DNA of 14,375 bases from Bacteroidota bacterium (lineage in GTDB: Bacteria; Bacteroidota; Bacteroidia; Chitinophagales; UBA2359): assembly GCA_020627525.1 (NCBI GenBank), contig JAHDGP010000029.1, positions 2,142 to 16,516 on the forward strand, in the 5' to 3' direction. This document shows, piece by piece, positions 1 through 6,562 of the stretch. The stretch's first letter is position 1. Each line of letters opens with the position of its first letter. The position numbers were made by a program, and so were the translations under genes. The notes beneath the pieces were generated by a model. That model had not been told where the DNA came from. It did not search any database and saw only the letters and a program-made list of their open reading frames with translations.

Positions 1-609
1 TTGATTGTTTGTGGAGGAGCGCAGAGTGATCGACTAGCGGAAAAAGACAAGCTTGATCCAAAGATGAAGATTGTTAGTTTTAGGGGGGAGTATTACGAGT
101 TGGTAAATAAGGAAAAAGTTAAGCATTTGATTTATCCGATTCCCAATCCTGCCTTCCCATTTTTAGGTGTTCATTTTACAAGAATGACAGATGGTTCTAT
201 TGAGTGTGGACCTAATGCTGTGTTTGCATTTAGTCGAGAGGGTTATAGCCGTTCTGCTTTTAATTTAAAAGATACAATATCGTCAATTTCCTATCCTGGT
301 TTTTTAAAATTGGCGAGTAGAAATATAAAATTTGGTTTGGTAGAACAGTGGCGTTCCATTTCAAAAAATGCCTTTTTGAAAAATTTACAAGGCTTGATAC
401 CCTCTTTGCAAATGGAAGATATTGAGAAGGGCAGGGTAGGCGTTCGTGCATTGGCGTTGCCTCCAAATGGAAATGTTTTTGATGATTACCTTTTTGTTCA
501 AAATGATCGTTCGATACATATTCTAAATGCGCCCAGCCCTGCTGCAACGTCTTCATTGGCGATTGGGGCGCAAGTGGCGGAAATGGCGGTGGAGCGATTT
601 GGGGTGTAG
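1..609 (+). CDS. lhgO: L-2-hydroxyglutarate oxidase, C-terminal part (5' end outside window)
   Basis: FAD-dependent oxidase of the DAO/GlpD fold that oxidises L-2-hydroxyglutarate to 2-oxoglutarate and passes electrons to the membrane quinone pool. The frame is open from base 1, so the TTG there is not a real start. About 202 of the roughly 400 residues usual for the family remain. Family landmarks seen: FRGEYYEL (about residues 28-35), the IYPIPNPAFPFLGVHFT stretch (about 44-60), a DGSIECGPNA segment, and near the C-terminus NAPSPAATSSLAIG, which closes over the flavin. The N-terminal dinucleotide-binding glycine motif must lie upstream. The stop at 607-609 is 5 bases from the stop of the convergent permease gene, and no real terminator lies between them. 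Identity rests on recognised motifs. Confidence 0.9.
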   Translation: MIVCGGAQSDRLAEKDKLDPKMKIVSFRGEYYELVNKEKVKHLIYPIPNPAFPFLGVHFTRMTDGSIECGPNAVFAFSREGYSRSAFNLKDTISSISYPGFLKLASRNIKFGLVEQWRSISKNAFLKNLQGLIPSLQMEDIEKGRVGVRALALPPNGNVFDDYLFVQNDRSIHILNAPSPAATSSLAIGAQVAEMAVERFGV

Positions 610-614
610 GTCTA

Positions 615-1940
615 CTAGACTTTTGCTGAATTTTCCAAGAATCTATTTAATAAATACAAGCCATAACCTGAACCAAAAACGATGATGGCGTGCCAAATCC
701 TATTTGGGTCGTCTAGTATTAAATAAGTGATGATAAGAATTTTGATGAGCATGTAAATTGCTGGGACGATGGGATAAAACCATTTTCCGAAAGGTAGTTT
801 TAATTCTGGGTCTCTGCGTTTTAAAATGAATAAACCCAAAACAGTGAACAGACCGAAAAAGCTCAGAATGAAACCTGCAAATTCGATTACTGCTTTAAAG
901 GTAAAGGTAAGGATAAATAAAAGTGCCAAGCCTGAAATGAATAAAAGAGCGAAATATGGCACATTGTTTTTAGATGTTTTTGTGAAAATATTTAGCAGAC
1001 GATAATCTTCTCCCATTCGCTTTATAACTCTTGAAGCAGAGACAATCATTGAGCTAATGGTAGAGATTAATCCAAATGCAATTAGACCACTAATGAGTTT
1101 GGCACCAAGTGGGCCAAAAATTCTTTGTCCAGCAATATCGGCAACATCTATTTTGCCAGCAATTTCATCCATTGGAGTGGTGTAGAGGAATACGAAATTA
1201 ATTAGGATGTAAATGACAGTTACAATACTGGTTCCTGCTAAGATGGCTAGCGGAATATTTCGTTTGGGATTTTTGATTTCATCAAGAACGTATACGGCTG
1301 CATTCCAACCTGTATAGGAATAGGTGACATAAACGAGTGAAACGCCAAAGCCACTGCTCAAAATGAGGTTTGTATCTTTTGACGAAGGTGTCAGGTTAAG
1401 TGTTTGATGATCGGCAAAAAACAATCCAACAAAAATGAAAGCAATGATTAATAGCACTTTTATTGCTGTAAAAATGAAATTGAAATCACCTCCTTTTTTT
1501 ACATCCAAAAGGTGAATGAGCGATACCAGAAAAATACAAGACAATCCCCAAAGCGAGAAGGAGCCAATGGAAAATGAAAACAGATTGCCTGCGTAACTGT
1601 CCAGCGCCATTGCACTCGCTGCGATGGGTGCGGAAAAACCAACGATGACAGTGAGTAAGCCCGTTATATACCCTAGTGCGGGACCATAAATTTTGCTTAG
1701 GTAATGATATTCCCCGCCAGATCTCGGGAGAACCATTGCGAGGGCGACGTAGCTCATGGCACCAGTAAAGGCAGCGATTCCTCCAAGAATCCAAAGGAGC
1801 ATAATGGAGAAAACGGTGTCAGTACTTTGAAGTTGATAGCCCAACGAAGTAAATACTCCTACGCCAACCATACTTGCTATTACAAAAGAAGTAGCGGTTT
1901 TGAGATCGTAAGATTGTTTGCTTGAAATTTGATTTGACAT
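615..1940 (-). CDS. APC-superfamily amino acid permease
   Basis: Integral inner-membrane amino acid transporter of 441 residues, the usual APC length, with about 12 hydrophobic segments. The first helix carries the broken-helix substrate motif (SMVGVGVFTSLG, about residues 23-34), followed by LPRSGGEYHYL (about 71-81), typical of APC/LAT-like carriers. The third region has GFSAPIAASA. The substrate cannot be read from sequence; a neutral amino acid is a guess. The ATG at 1940 is the first start and begins directly before the hydrophilic N-terminal tail. A TATATTTG box ends only 5 bases upstream of the ATG, so the mRNA leader may be nearly absent. It is convergent with lhgO and divergent from nothing: the next gene upstream (2003-2515) runs the same way, 62 bp away. 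Confidence 0.9.
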   Translation of the reverse strand: MSNQISSKQSYDLKTATSFVIASMVGVGVFTSLGYQLQSTDTVFSIMLLWILGGIAAFTGAMSYVALAMVLPRSGGEYHYLSKIYGPALGYITGLLTVIVGFSAPIAASAMALDSYAGNLFSFSIGSFSLWGLSCIFLVSLIHLLDVKKGGDFNFIFTAIKVLLIIAFIFVGLFFADHQTLNLTPSSKDTNLILSSGFGVSLVYVTYSYTGWNAAVYVLDEIKNPKRNIPLAILAGTSIVTVIYILINFVFLYTTPMDEIAGKIDVADIAGQRIFGPLGAKLISGLIAFGLISTISSMIVSASRVIKRMGEDYRLLNIFTKTSKNNVPYFALLFISGLALLFILTFTFKAVIEFAGFILSFFGLFTVLGLFILKRRDPELKLPFGKWFYPIVPAIYMLIKILIITYLILDDPNRIWHAIIVFGSGYGLYLLNRFLENSAKV

Positions 1941-1945
1941 TGAGT

Positions 1946-1953
1946 CAAATATA
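1946..1953 (-). promoter_or_regulatory. Putative -7 promoter box of the permease gene
   Basis: On the minus strand this reads TATATTTG, a full match to the Bacteroidota TAnnTTTG element. No TTTG is present 19-21 bp further upstream, so the -33 element is missing or degenerate. The box ends 5 bases before the permease ATG, which would put transcription start at or next to the start codon. Confidence 0.35.
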
Positions 1954-2002
1954 AGAAATTTAGCAGTTAGCTGTATAGCTTTGATAACGAAACAAGCTTG
2001 TG

Positions 2003-2515
2003 CTATTCAGTTCTAATAAAAATATCCCACTTATCATTAATTGTTTTTCTCAGAGTTGCACGATCATCATTTTTAACAATTTTTTTCGCAACATCAATTA
2101 ATTCTTCTGTATTGCCAACAATGGGTTCAGGCGCACATTTGTTTTTCTTAATCATATAATATATCTCAAGCTTTTGTCTACCTAGTATTCCTGTATATTG
2201 TTGAAGTAGGATACAAGGGCACTTTCCTTGTCTACCATATATTCTTGCATTGATTAGATTGTTTTTTTTAAGAAAATACCTAATCGAATCAATTTTATTT
2301 ATGGGTTTAGCAGGCAATTGATTAAGTGTAATCGGCTCATAAATATAGATAGACTCTAACAAATCAGCTAATTGCTCAAACTCTTCTTCATTTTGGCGAA
2401 ATGCATTTATAAGTTCTTGGTCTGTTGGAGCGTCAGGGTTCCATACTCCACAGGGGAATACAAAGAACAAAATAATTAGAAGAAATAGAAATAATACTAA
2501 TGACTGTTTTCGCAT
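2003..2515 (-). CDS. Putative lipoprotein, second copy; candidate immunity protein
   Basis: Protein of 170 aa with a basic start (MRKQ), a hydrophobic stretch and Cys22 in VFPC, giving a lipobox-like end. Proline at -1 is unusual for signal peptidase II. The mature part starts CGVWNPDAPTDQE and shows a helical QNEEEFEQLADLLESIYIYEP segment, a GKCPC motif (about 98-102), a further NKC cysteine, and the C-terminus INDKWDIFIRT. It is a paralogue of the gene just upstream (2523-3038): about two thirds identical over the mature region without gaps (hand count 98 of 149). It lies 7 bp downstream of that copy and is last in a three-gene unit headed by a type 44 toxin domain. I know no named family for it; the immunity role is inferred from position and duplication. 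The ATG at 2515 is the only sensible start. Confidence 0.8.
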   Translation of the reverse strand: MRKQSLVLFLFLLIILFFVFPCGVWNPDAPTDQELINAFRQNEEEFEQLADLLESIYIYEPITLNQLPAKPINKIDSIRYFLKKNNLINARIYGRQGKCPCILLQQYTGILGRQKLEIYYMIKKNKCAPEPIVGNTEELIDVAKKIVKNDDRATLRKTINDKWDIFIRTE

Positions 2516-2522
2516 AATACTT

Positions 2523-3038
2523 TCAACTATCTGTTCTAATAAAAATATCCCATTTGTCGTTTATGATTTTTTTATGTGTTGCTCTGCTACCCTTTCTAAC
2601 GAATTGTTTTGCAACATCAATCATTTTTTGATTATCTTCAACTAAAACATTAGTAGAGCACTTGTTTTGCTTAATAGTATAACCCATTTCAAGTTTTTGA
2701 TGTCCTAACTTTCCAGAGTAACTTAAGAGTTGGATACAGGGACATTTGCCCCTTCTTCCAACTATTCTAGCAATAGCAAGATTGTTTTCATTTAATAAAT
2801 ACTTTATGGAATCTATTTTCGTCACAGGTGCAGAAGTTAAGTATTTCAATGTAATTGGCTCATAAATATAAATGGACTCTAAAATATCAGCTAATTGCTC
2901 AAACTTTGCTTCATTTTGCTGAAATGCGTTTATAAGTTCTTGATCTGTTGGAGCGTCAGGGTTCCATTCTCCGCAAGAGAAAATGGTAAATAGAATGATA
3001 ATGGTTAAAGGTAGTAGAGTTAATGGCTGTGTTCGCAT
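2523..3038 (-). CDS. Putative lipoprotein, first copy; candidate immunity protein
   Basis: Protein of 171 aa with a signal peptide and a good Bacteroidota lipobox, IFSC, Cys22. The mature protein begins CGEWNPDAPTDQE and has no clear acidic surface-export signal after the cysteine, so a periplasm-facing location is likely. It shares with its downstream paralogue the LESIYIYEPITL segment, GRxGKCPC, NKC and the final INDKWDIFIRT block; the region around residues 118-140 is the most divergent. Its ATG lies inside the last codons of the toxin gene (19-bp overlap), so translation of the two is probably coupled. Overlap with a toxin, small size and tandem duplication are the usual marks of an immunity gene. 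A function unrelated to the toxin cannot be excluded. Confidence 0.82.
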   Translation of the reverse strand: MRTQPLTLLPLTIIILFTIFSCGEWNPDAPTDQELINAFQQNEAKFEQLADILESIYIYEPITLKYLTSAPVTKIDSIKYLLNENNLAIARIVGRRGKCPCIQLLSYSGKLGHQKLEMGYTIKQNKCSTNVLVEDNQKMIDVAKQFVRKGSRATHKKIINDKWDIFIRTDS

Positions 3039-3745
3039 GGTGCAGTACTTAAGGGTCTAAAATAAGTTTCGGCATTATTCAATTCATCAAGCAGATTCTG
3101 ACGTGTGAGTGTACTATTATATTTGTTGTACAGCCGAAATCCAATTTGTATAGCATGATTGTCTTTGGGATCATCAAAATAGGTAGGAATATCAAAATCA
3201 GGTATTGGAGATATAATAGAGTTAATATCTGAAAAATCAAACTCTACTTTATCATAAAAATGATTTTCCCAAGAAAAATTTATTTCGGAAGTCCCATCTT
3301 TGATTTGTGCTACGCTTAACAATGTCCATTCTTCAAAACCACAACATTTACCAATATAGCCATAATGAACATTAGACCAAATATCAAAATTATATTTTTT
3401 CGCAGGATTTGACTTATTGCAAGTCCATTCGTCAAAATTATCAAAAATATACTTTTTATGGTCCCAATCGGCTCCCGATTTAACCATATGATACCACAAG
3501 TACATAGCTTTTACTTTATGTACACTCTTCTTCGAGGTTGTATAGGAAGCAGTCAATGGATTTGACAAGGTTATAAAATCCAAGCCACTCCAAGCATTTA
3601 ATTCAGCGATTTGAGCTGTCACTCTTGCGTTTTTATTAACGTTCATTTCATTAACAATGTAGTCAACAACATCGTTTAGGTGATCGTAATCACAGTATTT
3701 CATTAAACTAAAAATTATAAAAGTAAAAGAATTTTTAGTTTTCAC
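3020..3745 (-). CDS. Ntox44-like (polymorphic toxin type 44) domain protein
   Basis: Small protein (241 aa from the GTG at 3745) whose central part matches the pattern I know for bacterial polymorphic toxin type 44: LWYHMVKSGADWDHK (about 83-97; family style FxxVKxxGxWDYK), WSNVHYGYIGKCCGF (about 123-137; family FGNFNYGATG), then VAQIKDGTS (about 145-153) and DDPKDNHAIQIGF (about 191-203; family DDPxDQxxIxxG). In other bacteria this domain sits at the C-terminus of long secreted toxins; here it is almost alone, with no Rhs, PAAR, T9SS or clear signal sequence. The frame is closed by a TAG at 3763-3761. The start is GTG at 3745 or ATG at 3703 (residue 15). The stop overlaps the start of the lipoprotein gene by 19 bp. 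Toxicity and target are inference; the domain has been predicted to be a nuclease, but lipoprotein immunity would suggest a periplasmic target. Confidence 0.75.
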   Translation of the reverse strand: MKTKNSFTFIIFSLMKYCDYDHLNDVVDYIVNEMNVNKNARVTAQIAELNAWSGLDFITLSNPLTASYTTSKKSVHKVKAMYLWYHMVKSGADWDHKKYIFDNFDEWTCNKSNPAKKYNFDIWSNVHYGYIGKCCGFEEWTLLSVAQIKDGTSEINFSWENHFYDKVEFDFSDINSIISPIPDFDIPTYFDDPKDNHAIQIGFRLYNKYNSTLTRQNLLDELNNAETYFRPLSTAPCEHSH

Positions 3746-3766
3746 AATTAGGATTTTAATCTAAAC

Positions 3767-3797
3767 GCAATTTAATCTTAATAAATTATAGTGCAAA
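3767..3797 (-). promoter_or_regulatory. Possible promoter of the toxin/lipoprotein unit
   Basis: Minus strand: TTTG (3797-3794), a 19-bp spacer, then TAAATTGC (3774-3767), a partial match to TAnnTTTG. The spacing fits the Bacteroidota primary-sigma promoter. Predicted transcription start is about 15 bases upstream of the GTG at 3745 and about 57 bases upstream of the ATG at 3703, so it does not decide between them. Confidence 0.3.
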
Positions 3798-3833
3798 TAA
3801 AATTAACGTTTAATTGCTGTTCAGAGTTTAAAT

Positions 3834-3871
3834 AAAAAACGGCAAGGAAATTTTTTCCTTGCCGTTTTTTT
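3834..3871 (-). terminator. Rho-independent terminator after the CotH-domain gene
   Basis: Perfect 11-bp stem (CGGCAAGGAAA at 3840-3850 with its complement at 3854-3864), 3-base loop, flanked by six A on one side and seven T on the other, so it can act in both directions. It lies about 55 bp after the stop of the minus-strand gene at 3925 and just upstream of the toxin promoter, insulating the two units. Confidence 0.9.
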
Positions 3872-3924
3872 GTAATAATGATTATTAAGGAGCAGTTATT
3901 AATTCTCTGTCCCTAAAGAATAAT

Positions 3925-6336
3925 TTATTCCCCAATAATCAGTTTTTGAGTAGAGCCATTTACAGAAATAAAATAAATGCCTTTAGACCATCCTGAAACA
4001 TCTATTTGTAAACTGCCATTGAATGTGCCTTGCCAAGTTTTCTTTCCATTTGGATCGGTAATCCAAATAGGTACCATTTCGATTGGTAAACTCTTTAAAT
4101 AAATAATGTTTTTTGCTGGATTTGGATAAATAGAAATTGCATTTATTGCTGTGTTTTCAATTGTACCTGTACCCATAGGATCGTCTCCATCATTGTTTGC
4201 AGCGAAGGTTGCTGCTTGCTCTACAAATTCACCAGTGCCATTTGGAGACCTTGCATAACTAGTATCCGTTTGTTGTGGACCAAATGATACTTCATCCATA
4301 ACAGTAAAATCTGGATCAAGCAATATCAATATTTCACCATTTGCAGATAATTTAAAATTAGCATGCAATGGACCTTGACTGCTGTCTTCATCTGCCCAAA
4401 CTACTAAGTAGTCATTCGCTTTTATAACTGTTCCTTCAGGCAGTTCCCATTTGTCTAAGTTGTCAATTTTGTCTGTCAGGAAATAGCCACTAATATCTAT
4501 GTCTGTATCACTGGTATTGTATAATTCAAACCAATCATCATACTCACCTGCTTCGTCTGCTACAATGGTGTCATTAGATGCCATAAGTTCATTGATGACA
4601 ATGTCTGATTCTTCTGCAATGTTCAGCTCAATTTCAACTCTGTAAATAAAAACATCGTATTGTGCTCCTTGCGGTTCGTAGGTAGCAGTTTTGGCATCAT
4701 TGTCAGCGATGGCTTCTACATAATAACGAACGTAAGTACCCATTTCATAAGTTGGAATTTCACCTGTGTAAATGCCGTCATTAGCTGTTTCATCATTATT
4801 GGTTCCATCGTCGAACATGGGCACTTTTGAAAAGGCTCCGACAAAACCTGCTCCGTGGTACAACCAAACTTTATCAACTCCATCATTGGATTCAATAGTT
4901 GCCGTAACAATAACTGTTTCATCTTTTGTGGGGTTTACAAATGCTTCGCCGTTGCTTGAGTAGGTGACATTTTTTATTTGACAACCTTCTGCATTCACTT
5001 CACCGTTTTGCAATAAGAAATTTCTTCTGTTTGTAATAAATTCTTTTACTTCTTCGATTCCATTTAAAAATTGCTGATGCGAGTACATCTTTTTAGGATC
5101 ATTTTGTACCAATTGATCCAATTGTGAAACGTATCCATCAATAGTGGCTTCAACTTCTTCTTGTATTAAATATTCATTCAAAATAGTTCTTACATGTGCC
5201 AAGTAGCGTTGGCGCAACTCTGGAACAGCAAATAAAATATTCATCAAAGGGTAGTCTTCATTGTCCTCATTGTAAAAAGGGCTCCAATTATAAAAGTCAG
5301 GAAGCATAGCACTGTTACCATCATATTCTAAAGGAATAATTCTGTTCGTTTCGACTTCAGTGTAAACGTAATAATCCATTCCACCTTTCCAAACGTAACT
5401 GTCCTCATCTGTCAAAACAATTTCGTGCGCTAAAAACCACAAAGCTTTGTCTACATCAATGTATTGATCCAACGAATCAACAATTTGATCTAAAGGCAGG
5501 GTGTTTAGTTTTTCACACGCTGTAATCAAAGCCTCCCAGGGATTGTCAAGTTTTGAACTTTTCATTGTATAATTTTCTTCATATTCTGCGATGTCATCCC
5601 CTAAGTAATTTAGCGTAGAAACACCCGTTCCGAATTGACCACCACCGCCAGGAGGACCGCCTCCTGGACCACCACCAGGGGGACCGCCGCCGCCAGGACC
5701 ACCACCTTGACCTGGTGTGAAGTTAGGGTCTAAAGCTCTAATTCTTGATCCGTCATTACTCAAAAACCACTCTTTCAGATAATCTCCGTTGAGCTGTTGA
5801 ACGTTTGCATAAGGTCCCCAATTTTCGCCATTGATTTCTAAATTAACAAAATTAGATTTCAAACTTGGGCTATATTGTCTACCAATGTGATTGAATAAAA
5901 CTTCTCTAATTGCAGATTCATCATCAAAATTGCAATTGAGATTCAGTGTTTTATAACCCATTAAATCTTGTTTGTTAACATAGTCTAATGAGATGTTGAA
6001 AGATTTTTTTTCTGTATCATTTCTGAAATAAGAGGTTGCACCTTTGAATCGAACCCCTACACTATCATAAGCAATCCCATCAACTGTCATAGTAGCAGGA
6101 ATGTCTATACCATCTTCATAATTATTGGTCATTTGCGCCCAGTAATTGGCTTGATCAAAATTTAATGAAATGGTCCGAACTTGAGATTCATCATAAAGAC
6201 CCTCCGTTGGGTTGCCACCCGTGAGCAACATTTTACCATCTTCTGAAAAACGCATTTCTTGTGGTAAGTCTTGCCCAATCGCATTGGAAAAACCAAGGCA
6301 TAAAATGGCAAATATTAAATTAGAAAATTTAAACAT
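3925..6336 (-). CDS. Secreted CotH-kinase / lamin-tail protein with T9SS sorting domain
   Basis: Large exported protein, 803 aa from the ATG at 6336 (the preceding in-frame TTG is unlikely to be the start). Order: signal peptide (about 1-21, ending SNAIGQ); CotH kinase-like domain (about 50-440) with VGVRFKG (93-99), MKSSKLDNPW (258-267), LAHEIVLTDEDSY (302-314) and LEYDGN (336-341); a beta-sandwich, Ig-like region (about 450-570) with an acidic DDGTNNDETANDG loop that may bind calcium; lamin-tail domain (about 577-704, VINELMASND...DDWFELYN); C-terminal T9SS type A sorting domain (about 734-803, ISIYPNPAKN...KGIYFISV...KLIIGE). CotH proteins are atypical kinases known from spore coats; the role of T9SS-exported versions is unknown to me. 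The protein should cross the outer membrane and be released or anchored at the surface. Its kinase domain holds a Gly/Pro-rich insert. Confidence 0.9.
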   Translation of the reverse strand: MFKFSNLIFAILCLGFSNAIGQDLPQEMRFSEDGKMLLTGGNPTEGLYDESQVRTISLNFDQANYWAQMTNNYEDGIDIPATMTVDGIAYDSVGVRFKGATSYFRNDTEKKSFNISLDYVNKQDLMGYKTLNLNCNFDDESAIREVLFNHIGRQYSPSLKSNFVNLEINGENWGPYANVQQLNGDYLKEWFLSNDGSRIRALDPNFTPGQGGGPGGGGPPGGGPGGGPPGGGGQFGTGVSTLNYLGDDIAEYEENYTMKSSKLDNPWEALITACEKLNTLPLDQIVDSLDQYIDVDKALWFLAHEIVLTDEDSYVWKGGMDYYVYTEVETNRIIPLEYDGNSAMLPDFYNWSPFYNEDNEDYPLMNILFAVPELRQRYLAHVRTILNEYLIQEEVEATIDGYVSQLDQLVQNDPKKMYSHQQFLNGIEEVKEFITNRRNFLLQNGEVNAEGCQIKNVTYSSNGEAFVNPTKDETVIVTATIESNDGVDKVWLYHGAGFVGAFSKVPMFDDGTNNDETANDGIYTGEIPTYEMGTYVRYYVEAIADNDAKTATYEPQGAQYDVFIYRVEIELNIAEESDIVINELMASNDTIVADEAGEYDDWFELYNTSDTDIDISGYFLTDKIDNLDKWELPEGTVIKANDYLVVWADEDSSQGPLHANFKLSANGEILILLDPDFTVMDEVSFGPQQTDTSYARSPNGTGEFVEQAATFAANNDGDDPMGTGTIENTAINAISIYPNPAKNIIYLKSLPIEMVPIWITDPNGKKTWQGTFNGSLQIDVSGWSKGIYFISVNGSTQKLIIGE
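5638..5709 (-). repeat. Low-complexity Gly/Pro-coding repeat in the CotH domain
   Basis: GC-rich island in AT-rich surroundings made of repeated GGTGG/CCAGG/GGCGG-type codons. It encodes about 24 residues made up almost wholly of GGG and GGP units. It lies in frame between the ALDPNF segment and the MKSSKLDNPW motif of the kinase domain and is probably a flexible loop prone to length change by slippage. Confidence 0.85.
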
Positions 6337-6562
6337 CAATGTTATATTTTGTAGAAGCTTATATTGGAAAAGCTCTATTTAATAAAATTTTACTACAAAA
6401 TAGACCATTTAAATCCACTTTTTATTCGCTTTTGTTAATATTTTTTTAATTCAAATTAATATTTTGATAATATTGGAAGTTCATCCTCATCGTTTTTTTC
6501 AACTACTATTTTATTCATTTTCTTTAATATTTGATAATGGAAAGCTTCATAGATATATTGGG

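Noticed and set aside
1..3. TTG at base 1 as the start codon of the first gene
   Set aside because: The protein matches only the C-terminal half of the hydroxyglutarate oxidase family, so the gene clearly begins upstream of the window.
610..624. Hairpin GTCT-ACT-AGAC followed by TTTT between the convergent lhgO and permease genes
   Set aside because: A 4-bp stem with a 4-base T run is too weak to call a terminator.
6337..6339. TTG as start of the CotH-domain protein
   Set aside because: It is directly followed by an in-frame ATG at 6336, which is the more likely start of the same signal peptide.
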